From a virus: a DNA stretch of 64,000 bases. The notes under the pieces are model-generated. The model searched no databases. It was not told the DNA's origin and saw nothing but the letters and a program-made list of their open reading frames with translations. Numbering within the stretch: position 1 is the first letter of the stretch; each line of letters begins with the position of its first letter. Of this stretch, positions 33,725 through 42,252 are shown piece by piece. The stretch spans positions 62,001-126,000 of IMG/VR virus record IMGVR_UViG_3300042935_001183, one strand, 5' to 3'. A program made the position numbers and the translations under genes.

Positions 33725-34456
33725 ATGAAAGACCACTTACTAGACTTAGTACAACACACATTCGATCTTGGCTGTATCGACCTAATTAAGATTACAGGAA
33801 CAGAAACCGAAACTGTCATCGACGGCATGGCCGAAGATCGTTCAGTTGTAGTCCAGGCTAAATTTTTAAATCCAGTTCCTGACTTTATTGGCACATTTGG
33901 CATGCCTAATCTAAGCAAACTTAAAATTCTATTAAACTTGCAAGAGTATAAAGAAAATGCTGAGATCACTGTCAAGCGACAAGACCGCAATGGTGAATCT
34001 GTGCCGGTGGGCTTACACTTTAAAAACAAAGTAGGCGACTTTAAAAACGACTATCGTTTTATGACCAGTGAGATAATTGCCGAAAAACTTAAAACAGTCA
34101 AGTTCAAGGGTGTGAACTGGCACATTGAATTCGAACCAACCAATGCAGGAATTCAACGTCTTAAGATGCAAAGTCAGGCCAATGCAGAAGAGCCATCGTT
34201 TCAAGCACGTACCGAAGGTACAGATCTAAAATTATATTTTGGTGATCACTCAACACATGCTGGTGAATTTGTGTTCCACTCAGGTATCAGTGGACAATTG
34301 AAACGTGCATGGTCTTGGCCCAAGTCACAGGTAATCAGTATTCTAGATCTAACTGGTGATAAAACATTTAAAATCAGCGATGACGGTGCCGCACAGATTA
34401 CTGTAAACAGTGGCATTGCAGAATACAATTATATTCTTCCAGCACATAGCAAATAA
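33725..34456 (+). CDS. DNA polymerase sliding clamp (T4 gp45-like)
   Basis: 243 residues, near gp45 length (228). Two repeated alpha/beta clamp domains by eye and the characteristic ending IAEYNYILPAHSK, close to that of gp45-type clamps. A trimeric ring encircling DNA, it tethers the polymerase and, in T4, also activates late transcription. That dual role would fit the TAAATA late boxes of this window. It has its own sigma70 promoter. Clamp loader subunits (gp44/62) are not in the window. Confidence 0.85.
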   Translation: MKDHLLDLVQHTFDLGCIDLIKITGTETETVIDGMAEDRSVVVQAKFLNPVPDFIGTFGMPNLSKLKILLNLQEYKENAEITVKRQDRNGESVPVGLHFKNKVGDFKNDYRFMTSEIIAEKLKTVKFKGVNWHIEFEPTNAGIQRLKMQSQANAEEPSFQARTEGTDLKLYFGDHSTHAGEFVFHSGISGQLKRAWSWPKSQVISILDLTGDKTFKISDDGAAQITVNSGIAEYNYILPAHSK

Positions 34457-34471
34457 AAGATTGTTATTCTG

Positions 34472-36037
34472 ATGGATCTTAAAGAAAATAATAGCTCAGT
34501 CACGCAGGACAATTTAACAGCACAGCAAAGTGACTATGCTGTGTTTTTGCCTGCTATTAGTAGTTTCTATGCTTCGTATGTGGGCAGGCAACGTACTGAA
34601 CAATATATTGAACCAGCACGTATGCCCACAGCAATCCCTGACATGGAAATGCTTAATTGGCTCAGTCCACAAAAAGGGTTATTTCCATACAAGTACAGTC
34701 TTTACTCAGCGGGTCATGCCAACCTAGATCTGGCCAAGGTAGATCCAAAAGAAGACATGGTTCGAAACAGGGATCCAAACAGTCTCATGATTTTGGACTC
34801 CGGCGGATTCCAGATAGCCAAGGGTGTATGGCCCGGTCGCTGGGCTGATCCCACAGACAAAGCCGCAGAGAAAAAACGCAGAGCAGTATTAGAATGGCAA
34901 TGCGGTCTGGGCACATACGGAATGACCATGGATATTCCAACTTGGACATTCCGTGATCCAAAGGCCGCTGCCGCATGTGGTATTTTTAGCTACGACGATG
35001 CAGTGAGTGCCACAAAGTACAACAACGAATATTGGATTAAAAATAGACACGGCAATGTCAAGATTCTAAATGTACTGCAAGGTGGTAATCATGGAGAGGC
35101 CGACCACTGGTACAGTTTGATGAAGGATTACTGCGACCCTTCCAAATACGAACGACCATTTAACGGCTGGGGCATGGGTGGTCAGAACATGTGTGATGTT
35201 CACTTGGTTCTAAAAAGATTAATTACACTAATTCACGATGGTCTATTAGAAGAAGGCCTACATGATTGGATGCACTTTTTAGGTACAAGCAAACTTGAGT
35301 GGGCGTGTTTGCTTACTGATGTTCAACGTGCAGTTAGACGTTATCACAATCCCAAGTTCACCATCAGCTTTGACTGTGCCAGCCCTTTCCTTGCCACAGC
35401 CAATGGACAAATCTACACCAATCTACGTGTGGAAGATAGAGGCAAGTGGTCTTATCAAATGGAACCAACTGCAGATGATAAAAAATATTCTATCGACACA
35501 AGAAGTTTTAGAGATGCAGTAATACAAGACAAAGTACACAGCTTGTTTGAAGACAGTCCAATTAGTTCAAGAATGGGCATTAAGGATGTTTGCATTTATA
35601 AACCTGGTGATCTTAATAAGATTGGCAAAGAAGGTCGCACATCATGGGATAGTTTTAGCTATGCTTTGATGATGGGGCACAATGTTTGGCATCACATTCG
35701 AGCAGTACAGGAAGCAAATAGGCAATATGATGCAGGCTTGTTGCCCGGAATGCTTGTCCGAGAAACCTTTGATCGTGTAAAATTTAGGGACTTAATAGAT
35801 AAAATCTTTAGCCTTAAAGACAGACAAAAGAGTCTTGACTTGATTAACCAACATTCGAAGTTTTGGGATCAGATCATAGGCACTAGAGGTTTTACTGGTA
35901 AGAAAACAACCAACGCACATACACAATTTAATAACTTGTTTGAAGTTGAAAGCACCCGGTCATCAGATGAGTTTGATGAATCACTTTTAGATCAATTGGA
36001 GAATTTAAATGCACAAGGGAAAAATTCGCATGCTTGA
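34472..36037 (+). CDS. dpdA: DpdA-like DNA guanine transglycosylase (Tgt superfamily)
   Basis: 521 residues. The Tgt signature LDSGGFQ puts the base-recognising Asp at D109, LQGG is in its usual place (ILNVLQGGNHGE), and SFDCASPF carries the nucleophile-equivalent D301 as in the FDCVLPTR motif of bacterial Tgt. The RNA-type zinc site C-x-C-x2-C-H is not visible at the end. Such Tgt paralogs in phages, DpdA, exchange guanines in DNA for a 7-deazaguanine such as preQ0. FolE, QueD and QueE, which make the precursor, are all encoded in this window. Located right after the clamp. Confidence 0.85.
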   Translation: MDLKENNSSVTQDNLTAQQSDYAVFLPAISSFYASYVGRQRTEQYIEPARMPTAIPDMEMLNWLSPQKGLFPYKYSLYSAGHANLDLAKVDPKEDMVRNRDPNSLMILDSGGFQIAKGVWPGRWADPTDKAAEKKRRAVLEWQCGLGTYGMTMDIPTWTFRDPKAAAACGIFSYDDAVSATKYNNEYWIKNRHGNVKILNVLQGGNHGEADHWYSLMKDYCDPSKYERPFNGWGMGGQNMCDVHLVLKRLITLIHDGLLEEGLHDWMHFLGTSKLEWACLLTDVQRAVRRYHNPKFTISFDCASPFLATANGQIYTNLRVEDRGKWSYQMEPTADDKKYSIDTRSFRDAVIQDKVHSLFEDSPISSRMGIKDVCIYKPGDLNKIGKEGRTSWDSFSYALMMGHNVWHHIRAVQEANRQYDAGLLPGMLVRETFDRVKFRDLIDKIFSLKDRQKSLDLINQHSKFWDQIIGTRGFTGKKTTNAHTQFNNLFEVESTRSSDEFDESLLDQLENLNAQGKNSHA

Positions 36038-36215
36038 GGAGTCACACCGTGTGCTCCATGACAAGATTGACACATTAGAAAAGTCGGGTGTGTACACCGA
36101 CGAGTTAATGCAAAATCTTAAAAAACAAAAACTAACAGTTTTAGATCAACTGTCAGCACTACGCAAACAACAATACGAATACGAACAAGAGATTCCCTGG
36201 GATGATGAACGATGA
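36009..36215 (+). CDS. YdcH/DUF465-like small coiled-coil protein
   Basis: 68 residues of heptad-rich helix with the pattern RMLEESHRVLHDKIDTLEKSG...LKKQKLTVLDQLSALRK, matching DUF465. The start overlaps the end of dpdA by 29 nt in another frame. The family is a small coiled-coil protein of unknown function common in proteobacteria and their phages. Overlaps the next gene by 4 nt. Confidence 0.65.
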   Translation: MHKGKIRMLEESHRVLHDKIDTLEKSGVYTDELMQNLKKQKLTVLDQLSALRKQQYEYEQEIPWDDER

Positions 36216-36754
36216 ATCGCGAAGGTCACAATAATATCAAGTTCTTCTTTGGCAAAGAAGTTGAACACACTCCTGCTTATGGAATGAATACTCTTTTTGT
36301 AGTTGGATTACAATCGCCCAATGACATTAAAGAAATATTAGATGAGCAAAATAGTCACTCAGATTCTACCCAGCGTATAAAACACATTTACTTTGGCGCA
36401 AATATGAGTTTTCCAATTCATATTGAAACCAATGATGCTGTTTTTTGGAATCCTTGGGAAAAATTAATTCAATACTTTTTAGACCTAGGTTATTGGTGTA
36501 CTCTTGACATTGACCAAAAAAATGTCGAAGGACTGTTGGAAAGCGGATTAGTTGAACATCACTTGTTCATTCCAATGATCAGTGTTAAACTACCTTACAT
36601 CCAACAACTAGGATACAATGCCACAATTAAACTAGATGATAAAGACTTTGCCGCTACCAATCCTGGCGTCTGGTGTCATAGTCTGCATGAGTTAACAAGG
36701 CGCGAAACATTCACTGACTGGACTCAGTATAAAAATGATTCAACGTTTAAATAA
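36212..36754 (+). CDS. Unknown alpha/beta protein
   Basis: 180 residues, ATG overlapping the previous stop. Strands such as NTLFVVGLQS, IKHIYFGANMSF, WCTLDIDQ and HHLFIPMISVKL alternate with helices, suggesting a Rossmann- or TIM-like fold. Two Cys only, no recognised motif. It follows dpdA and might take part in the same modification, but nothing in the sequence shows it. Confidence 0.6.
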   Translation: MNREGHNNIKFFFGKEVEHTPAYGMNTLFVVGLQSPNDIKEILDEQNSHSDSTQRIKHIYFGANMSFPIHIETNDAVFWNPWEKLIQYFLDLGYWCTLDIDQKNVEGLLESGLVEHHLFIPMISVKLPYIQQLGYNATIKLDDKDFAATNPGVWCHSLHELTRRETFTDWTQYKNDSTFK

Positions 36755-36764
36755 GGAAATAAAA

Positions 36765-36956
36765 ATGGCAAAACTAACTAAACTTGCAAAAGTAAATGAA
36801 AACATCAGTCTTAATCGTTATGACAACGGCTTCATGGTAGAAGTTGGTGGTCGCGATAAGAAAGAAGAATGGAAGACCGCCAAGGTTATGTGCAATACAG
36901 AAGAAGAACTTATTGCAGTGGTCAAAGAGTGGATTTCAATGGACTTAGATAATTAA
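36765..36956 (+). CDS. Small conserved-type protein, unknown
   Basis: 63 residues from the ATG at 36765, chosen for the AAGGAAATAAA ribosome-binding site; the frame extends back to 36735 without one. Beta-beta-beta-alpha pattern (NISLNRYDNGFMVEVGG, EELIAVVKEWISMDL). Family not recognised. Confidence 0.6.
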   Translation: MAKLTKLAKVNENISLNRYDNGFMVEVGGRDKKEEWKTAKVMCNTEEELIAVVKEWISMDLDN

Positions 36957-36966
36957 GGAGAAAAAT

Positions 36967-37662
36967 ATGTTTGGTGCAAATTATACTGATAATGGTATTG
37001 TAAATTACCGCTCAGCAGAAGAAATCAATTCAGCAATGGGTCGTGTGTATGGACACATGAGTCTTGCTGTAATAGTATCAATGTTTGTGAGTTACTTTGT
37101 AGGATCTAGTCCAGAGTTGCTGGCATTCTTTTTTACAGGTTGGTTGAAATGGATTGTGATCTTTTCACCACTTGCGGCAATCTTTGGTGTTGCTATGGTA
37201 CTAGGTAACAATCCTACTAAGAGTGTGGCACAGTTATGCTTGCATGGCTTTGCGGCCCTGATGGGCCTGAGTTTTGCAATGATCTTTGCTGTGTTCACTA
37301 TGGGATCAATTGTGTCAGCATTTATGGGTGCTGCCATTCTGTTTGGGGTGATGAGTGGCTATGGCTACTTCACCAAACAAAGTCTAGATAGCATGGGCAA
37401 GTTTATGTTTGTTGGACTGATTGCTATTGTTATTGCCAGTATTGTGAATATCTTTATTGGATCAACTGTGATGCAGATGGTGATCTCCGCACTAGCAATT
37501 ATTATCTTCCTTGGATTGACTGCCTATGACACGCAAAAGATTCGTGAAGAACTCAGTACCGAAACCAGCGACGTGGCCGAAGTTCGTGGTGCGCTGACCT
37601 TGTACATGGACTTTATCAACTTGTTCTTGAACCTGTTGCAGTTGTTTGGTGATAGGAAATAA
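36967..37662 (+). CDS. Bax inhibitor-1 / YccA-like membrane protein
   Basis: 231 residues with about seven transmembrane helices and the BI-1 family end: GLTAYDTQKIREEL with the conserved Asp, then GALTLYMDFINLFLNLLQLFG. Good RBS (AAGGAGAAAAAT). In bacteria, YccA of this family binds and restrains the FtsH protease; others are pH-sensitive calcium leak channels. A phage copy could protect phage proteins from FtsH or buffer membrane stress (inference). Base composition is like its neighbours. Confidence 0.9.
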   Translation: MFGANYTDNGIVNYRSAEEINSAMGRVYGHMSLAVIVSMFVSYFVGSSPELLAFFFTGWLKWIVIFSPLAAIFGVAMVLGNNPTKSVAQLCLHGFAALMGLSFAMIFAVFTMGSIVSAFMGAAILFGVMSGYGYFTKQSLDSMGKFMFVGLIAIVIASIVNIFIGSTVMQMVISALAIIIFLGLTAYDTQKIREELSTETSDVAEVRGALTLYMDFINLFLNLLQLFGDRK

Positions 37663-37664
37663 TT

Positions 37665-37856
37665 GTGACTGACCTAGCAACGGCGTTAGAGTCGCATGAC
37701 TGGAGTTTAGATGGTTATGCAACAAGACCGCAACTGGATCAGTTGATGAAGTCTCATGCTGATGTTGCAGAAGCAAACACACTATGGGAACAACATTGTC
37801 CCTGGAGCAAAACCAATGGTGGCTACATTGTCTGGGCCGCTTGCATTACTAAGTAA
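37665..37856 (+). CDS. Small protein, unknown
   Basis: 63 residues, GTG start preceded by GATAGGAAAT. Helical N-terminus, Trp-rich end (LWEQHCPWSKTNGGYIVWAACI). No family recognised. Placed between the BI-1 gene and a pair of acidic paralogs. Confidence 0.5.
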   Translation: MTDLATALESHDWSLDGYATRPQLDQLMKSHADVAEANTLWEQHCPWSKTNGGYIVWAACITK

Positions 37857-37868
37857 AGGAGCCAAATC

Positions 37869-38279
37869 ATGGCAACATGGACGCTAAAAACGCTACACAA
37901 AAAGTCTGCTGTTGAACGACAGTTCTGGTACAAAGACGGCAAAGTAATCATTCGTGAAGAAGGTTATCGTTGGGGCGAGTTCTATTGCGAAAGCGATGAA
38001 CAACCTGTTATTGAGCCTGAAGATGGAGAATACAATCTAAGCGAAAGTGATTATGATTGGGAACTGTCAAGTCTTGACGATGGATGTTGGGCTGATTGGA
38101 CTTTTCCTGAGGACATGACGGAAGAAGAACAAGCAGAGATTGAAACAGCATGGGATGAAGATTACTTTGATGGCATGGAAGAACTAGGTTGGTCAAACAA
38201 TGACACAGATTACATCTTACAAGGACCGCTAGAGTTGACTGATGAAGAAGGCAATGTTGTATATTCAGGAGAAGAATGA
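37869..38279 (+). CDS. Acidic protein, paralog of 38455-38934
   Basis: 136 residues, strong RBS AAGGAGCC. The first 45 residues are basic/aromatic beta strands (WTLKTLHKKSAVERQFWYKDG, YRWGEFY); the remaining 90 are very acidic (WADWTFPEDMTEEEQAEIETAWDED). It aligns with the gene two downstream over the region WxFxxDxTExEQxEI. The charge distribution resembles DNA-mimic inhibitors, but no family is recognised. Confidence 0.6.
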   Translation: MATWTLKTLHKKSAVERQFWYKDGKVIIREEGYRWGEFYCESDEQPVIEPEDGEYNLSESDYDWELSSLDDGCWADWTFPEDMTEEEQAEIETAWDEDYFDGMEELGWSNNDTDYILQGPLELTDEEGNVVYSGEE

Positions 38280-38458
38280 TGATGGGTAAATTTTTAGAAT
38301 GGTGTAATCGCAACAGTAAATCAATTAGCCTTACAATTGGCGGGTTGAATCTACTGTCTGGGCTAAGTGCATTGGTCACAGGTAACTATGCACTTGCCAT
38401 AGTGGGATTTACAATTGGTGGCGCTCTTATGTTTGACGCTTATCGGGGATTCAAATGA
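38276..38458 (+). CDS. Small two-TM membrane protein
   Basis: 60 residues, ATGATGATG start overlapping the preceding stop. Two hydrophobic segments (ISLTIGGLNLLSGLSALV; YALAIVGFTIGGALMF) with a Gly-rich packing pattern. Lies between two acidic paralogs and overlaps both, so the three are co-translated; a membrane partner is possible. Confidence 0.6.
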   Translation: MMMGKFLEWCNRNSKSISLTIGGLNLLSGLSALVTGNYALAIVGFTIGGALMFDAYRGFK

Positions 38459-38934
38459 GTGTATATCTTATCAAACCCTTGGAAAAGAAAAGTGTTCAGT
38501 GGGTGGTAGAAATGTTTCGCCAAAACGACAATGATACTGTCAGTTGGTTTACCATGCGTGAAACATATCGATGGGGACAAGGATTTATTGAAGAGGATCT
38601 AGATTGCAATCTTCCCTGGAAAGAAGACGACATTGCTTATGCTCGAACCGATTGTGGTTGGGGCTGTGAGTTTGACGACAGTATAGGAATCGAATGGGAA
38701 TTTAGTGATGATATCACTGAAACAGAGCAACAAGAAATCAAAGAATCCTACTACGAAGGTGGCGCCGCCTGGTTATTTGATGGCGAACACGAATGGGGTG
38801 TCGAGGATGATCAGGTTGTGATATATGCACCTTTTGAGATTAGTCTGTGTGAAGATGATGGTACAGTGATTGAAGAAAATATTAAATTAAAACCTCGCCC
38901 CGCTGCCAGCAATAACTGGCCATTTCCAAACTAA
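38455..38934 (+). CDS. Acidic protein, paralog of 37869-38279
   Basis: 159 residues. YRWGQGFIEEDL and IEWEFSDDITETEQQEIKES match YRWGEFYCESDE and ADWTFPEDMTEEEQAEIETA of the first paralog, showing duplication. It has a longer acidic C-terminal part and a basic tail (KLKPRPAASNNW). Function not recognised; a possible nucleic-acid mimic. Confidence 0.6.
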   Translation: MSVYLIKPLEKKSVQWVVEMFRQNDNDTVSWFTMRETYRWGQGFIEEDLDCNLPWKEDDIAYARTDCGWGCEFDDSIGIEWEFSDDITETEQQEIKESYYEGGAAWLFDGEHEWGVEDDQVVIYAPFEISLCEDDGTVIEENIKLKPRPAASNNWPFPN

Positions 38935-38936
38935 AA

Positions 38937-39116
38937 ATGAATCAGATATATCATATCCAATCTCTCAACGGAGATTTAATTGAGTATTTTTTTGATCCTG
39001 ATTTGGTAGATAGTTGGTTCCCAGAGAATCTTGATAAAATTAATAATTTAGGCCCAGTTCTAGTTGACATTGTTGATAAAAAGCAATATAATAGCATGAA
39101 CAAGGACAATACATGA
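38937..39116 (+). CDS. Small acidic protein, unknown
   Basis: 59 residues (MNQIYHIQSLNGDLIEYFFD start), 2 nt after the previous stop and overlapping the next start by 4 nt. Alpha/beta, no motif. Part of a run of small accessory genes. Confidence 0.5.
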   Translation: MNQIYHIQSLNGDLIEYFFDPDLVDSWFPENLDKINNLGPVLVDIVDKKQYNSMNKDNT

Positions 39117-39409
39117 AATGGTTTTGGAGATATCTTTTTAACAAAATAGATAGAGTTGGCTCTGATTGCGAGGCTGTGCCTGCTCGTAATATTAGCAAAC
39201 ACAGTCGACTAATGAATAGTACTGATGATTACCCAGACGGCGGCCTAAATATACAAGTTAAATCTGCTATTGGCGGTAAAATTGTAATCTTTAGGAACTA
39301 CGATCAAAGAACAGATAGAACAAACCACACAACTTATATTATCAACAGCGATGAGAATTTTTCTGAATCACTAGGTAAAATTATAACTACTGAAAGTCTT
39401 AAATTATGA
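39113..39409 (+). CDS. Unknown small protein
   Basis: 98 residues. The N-terminus is basic and hydrophobic (KWFWRYLFNKIDRVG), followed by a beta-rich part (KIVIFRNYDQRTDRTNHTTYII). ATGA overlaps at both ends. Not recognised. Confidence 0.55.
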   Translation: MKWFWRYLFNKIDRVGSDCEAVPARNISKHSRLMNSTDDYPDGGLNIQVKSAIGGKIVIFRNYDQRTDRTNHTTYIINSDENFSESLGKIITTESLKL

Positions 39410-39855
39410 ATCAAGAGCAACGAGAAAAAATTGATAGAATTAAACAATATGCAGAACGAAAAATCTGGGTCACGTTCCGCAAAGAAGGCATCCACAAGTA
39501 TCCGGCAGCCTTGGAAGACCCGCAACTAGCAACAGGAGATGAATATGATGTTTCGTTTTTGGGCTATCCTCATCGTCATATTTTTCATTTCAGGGTTTGG
39601 ATTGACGTATTCCACAATGACCGAGATGTGGAGTTTATACAATTCAAGCGTTGGCTCGAAAAATTGTATTCTAGCAACCAAGGTGTACTGTCGTTAGACT
39701 ACAAGAGTTGCGAAATGATCTCAGACGATCTGTACTTGCAGATTGCCGAAAGGTATCCTGACCGTGCGGTCTGGATTGAAGTGGCCGAAGATGGTGAGAA
39801 CGGCGCTTTGATCAAGTATGAAATTTCTCGCTCAAGTTTGTCAATCAAAATTTAA
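39406..39855 (+). CDS. Possible T-fold (QueD-like) protein
   Basis: 149 residues. The order HRHIFHFRVWIDVFHNDRDVEFIQFKRWLEKLY, then SLDYKSCEMISDDLYLQIAERYP, then AVWIEVAEDGENGALIKY echoes the strand-helix-LDH-helix-E layout of tunnelling-fold enzymes such as 6-carboxytetrahydropterin synthase. The full zinc triad is not obvious, so this is a fold-level suggestion only. A true QueD is at 47482. If right, it would add another enzyme to the pterin/deazaguanine route. Confidence 0.35.
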   Translation: MNQEQREKIDRIKQYAERKIWVTFRKEGIHKYPAALEDPQLATGDEYDVSFLGYPHRHIFHFRVWIDVFHNDRDVEFIQFKRWLEKLYSSNQGVLSLDYKSCEMISDDLYLQIAERYPDRAVWIEVAEDGENGALIKYEISRSSLSIKI

Positions 39856-39866
39856 TAGGAAATAGT

Positions 39867-40073
39867 ATGGCCAAGCCTACATTTAAAACCAACCCTCGTC
39901 TTAATCAAATTTTTGAAGAGCTAGAAAAATTTCTAGATTTTTGTATTAGATTTGGCTATCGTTACAACGAAACCGATTTGTATAACTGGAAGAGTTATGC
40001 ATGGCAACAATACAGCAAACATGCCCAAGGCAAAAACGCCAAGGACATGTGGACTGCTGACACAAGACCTTAA
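39867..40073 (+). CDS. Small basic/aromatic protein, unknown
   Basis: 68 residues with RBS AATAGGAAATAGT. Helical (RLNQIFEELEKFLDFCIRFGY) with a Trp/Tyr-rich middle. Resembles short conserved T4-like phage proteins but I cannot name it. Precedes the glycosyltransferase gene by 8 nt. Confidence 0.55.
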   Translation: MAKPTFKTNPRLNQIFEELEKFLDFCIRFGYRYNETDLYNWKSYAWQQYSKHAQGKNAKDMWTADTRP

Positions 40074-40081
40074 GGGTTAAT

Positions 40082-41278
40082 ATGAGAAAACTATTCTACA
40101 TGGGCTTGGAAAGTTACGAAGCCCGTTACACACTACAACTCACTGAATGGAATCGACGTGTATTTGAACGTCGAGGCATTGATGTAGTGTATGTTCCTGG
40201 ATCCACTATAGACAATACTAAAAGTATTAGTGTAGGACAGGTTTTAGACGCACACGGGCGCAGTTACTTTGGCATGAGTCAGATGATGAATCTTGTACAG
40301 CTGATGCGTAATGGTGAATGCTCAGGAAAAGATGTTGTGTACTTTGAAGACATGTTCCAGCCAGGCATTGAAAGCTTGCCTTATATCATGAATCAGATTC
40401 CAACAGAACAAAGACCTCGTGTGTATGTTCGTTGTCTGGCACAGGCTATTGATCCCGACGACTTTGTACATGTATGGGGCATGAGCAAGTGGATGAGTTT
40501 GTATGAACAAATGGTCAATGAATTTGTTACAGGTGTACTGGCTACCAACGAAGAAATGGTAGCCCACATGCGTATTGCCAATTGGACTGCACCTATCTAC
40601 AATATTAGCGGTTTAGCATTTGGCAAAGAAGAAGTGTTAGAACGCATAGGTGGCACAGCAAATATCAAACCATTTGCCGATCGTAAAATGCGGGTAGGGT
40701 TTGCCGCAAGATTTGACCAAGAAAAGCAACCAGGTTTCTTTATGGACCTGGCTGAACGTGTTCAAGAAGAACAGCCTCAGATTAGCTTTGCTATCTTCTC
40801 TGGAGGTCCGTTGCGGTCAAACAATAATAATTATGTAAAACGTGCTCGCAAATTACAAGCTAGTGGATTACTTGAGATTCATGAAAACTTAACTAAAAAT
40901 GAGTATTACTCTCTTCTTAATGACACTCGTGTTCTTTTCAATTGTGCTCTTCAAGACTGGGTGTCAAACACAGTTTCAGAAGCTGACACACTTGGCGCTA
41001 ATGTGCTTTACCCTGCTTATCGTAGTTTTCCAGAAACATTTGCTAACGACCTAGACCGTCTGTACATTCCCTGGAGTGAGGATGATGTAGTTAGAAAACT
41101 TAATAATCTATTAGAAAAATCTCATCATAACATTGGTCTCATCAGTGACTGGAACAACGGAACTATTGATAGAATCTGCGATATCATGCAAGGCAAAGGA
41201 GAGCAATGGAATCGTGCAGGCAATCGATATCGAGACCATGTGGCTGGCGCAAAATATAAAGTTAGGAAAGTTGAATGA
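40082..41278 (+). CDS. GT-B (GT4-like) glycosyltransferase
   Basis: 398 residues in two Rossmann halves. The C-terminal half is diagnostic: VGFAARFDQEKQPGFFMDLAERV (GT4 VGRL-type strand), FAIFSGGP, then NTVSEADTLGANVLYPAYRSFPE, the E-x7-E-like donor site. Transfers a sugar from a nucleotide donor to an unknown acceptor, possibly modified phage DNA or a host glycan. Overlaps the epimerase gene by 4 nt, implying a shared pathway. Confidence 0.7.
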   Translation: MRKLFYMGLESYEARYTLQLTEWNRRVFERRGIDVVYVPGSTIDNTKSISVGQVLDAHGRSYFGMSQMMNLVQLMRNGECSGKDVVYFEDMFQPGIESLPYIMNQIPTEQRPRVYVRCLAQAIDPDDFVHVWGMSKWMSLYEQMVNEFVTGVLATNEEMVAHMRIANWTAPIYNISGLAFGKEEVLERIGGTANIKPFADRKMRVGFAARFDQEKQPGFFMDLAERVQEEQPQISFAIFSGGPLRSNNNNYVKRARKLQASGLLEIHENLTKNEYYSLLNDTRVLFNCALQDWVSNTVSEADTLGANVLYPAYRSFPETFANDLDRLYIPWSEDDVVRKLNNLLEKSHHNIGLISDWNNGTIDRICDIMQGKGEQWNRAGNRYRDHVAGAKYKVRKVE

Positions 41279-42252
41279 ATGTTGACTCTTATAAATTAGT
41301 AGTAGTTACTGGTGCTGCCGGGTATATCGGTGGACAAACAATGATTTCGTTAAAGCGGTTAGGGTACATAGTTCTTGGAGTTGATCAGAATACGTTGCCC
41401 AAACATTTAATGTTGGTACCAAATCAATTCCATCGAGGGGATTTTGCATCTGAGGAAATCATCAATGTCATCGAGGCCGCCAGGCCAGCCGCGGTCATTC
41501 ATTGTGCAGGAACTAGTCTAGTTGGACCCAGTGTTAAGAATCCAAAAGAATACTGGAATAATAACATTGCAAAGAACATACAATTTCTGGATAGAATTTG
41601 TAGTATTCCAGCAGAATATCGTCCCAAAATTATCTTTAGTAGTAGTGCTAGTGTTTATGGTAATCCAATTATGACTCCTTGTCACGAAGTTGATCCTTGC
41701 GAACCAATTAGTCCATATGGAGAAACAAAACGGGCTATGGAATGGATTTTAGAAGGATATAAAGTAGCTTATGGATTAGAATATGTTGCATTCCGATATT
41801 TCAATGCCTGCGGTGCAGATAGTAAAATACAGCACGGGCAAGCACCCAATGCAACACACATTATTGCTCGTGTGTTAGAGAGTTTACGGGATGGTCAAGA
41901 ATTCACTCTCAATGGTAACAATTATCCCACTGCTGACAAAACCTGCATTAGAGATTACATTCATGTTGAGGACATTGCACATGCACACATATTGGCAATT
42001 GATGCAGAACTTCCTAGTGGGACTTATAATCTTGGAACCAGTACAGGATCAAGTAATCAGGACATTATCAATTCAGCAGAAAAAATTACAGGATTAAAAC
42101 TACAGGTAAAAATAGGTCCACAAAGAGATGGTGATCCGGAGATCCTGACTGCCAGCGCAGATAAATTTAGTTCTTTAACCAATTGGAAACAGCAGTTTTC
42201 ACTAGATGATATAATTAAACATGCCTGGCTTTGGTATAATAGAAAACAGTAA
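41275..42252 (+). CDS. NAD-dependent sugar epimerase (GalE-like)
   Basis: 325 residues, extended short-chain dehydrogenase type. NAD-binding GAAGYIG at 13-19, an active-site SSSASVYG and the catalytic pair Y148-x3-K152 (SPYGETK). The FRYFNACGAD and CIRDYIHVEDIAHAHI blocks match UDP-glucose 4-epimerase and relatives. It would supply a UDP-sugar, probably to the adjoining glycosyltransferase (40082). Confidence 0.88.
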   Translation: MNVDSYKLVVVTGAAGYIGGQTMISLKRLGYIVLGVDQNTLPKHLMLVPNQFHRGDFASEEIINVIEAARPAAVIHCAGTSLVGPSVKNPKEYWNNNIAKNIQFLDRICSIPAEYRPKIIFSSSASVYGNPIMTPCHEVDPCEPISPYGETKRAMEWILEGYKVAYGLEYVAFRYFNACGADSKIQHGQAPNATHIIARVLESLRDGQEFTLNGNNYPTADKTCIRDYIHVEDIAHAHILAIDAELPSGTYNLGTSTGSSNQDIINSAEKITGLKLQVKIGPQRDGDPEILTASADKFSSLTNWKQQFSLDDIIKHAWLWYNRKQ

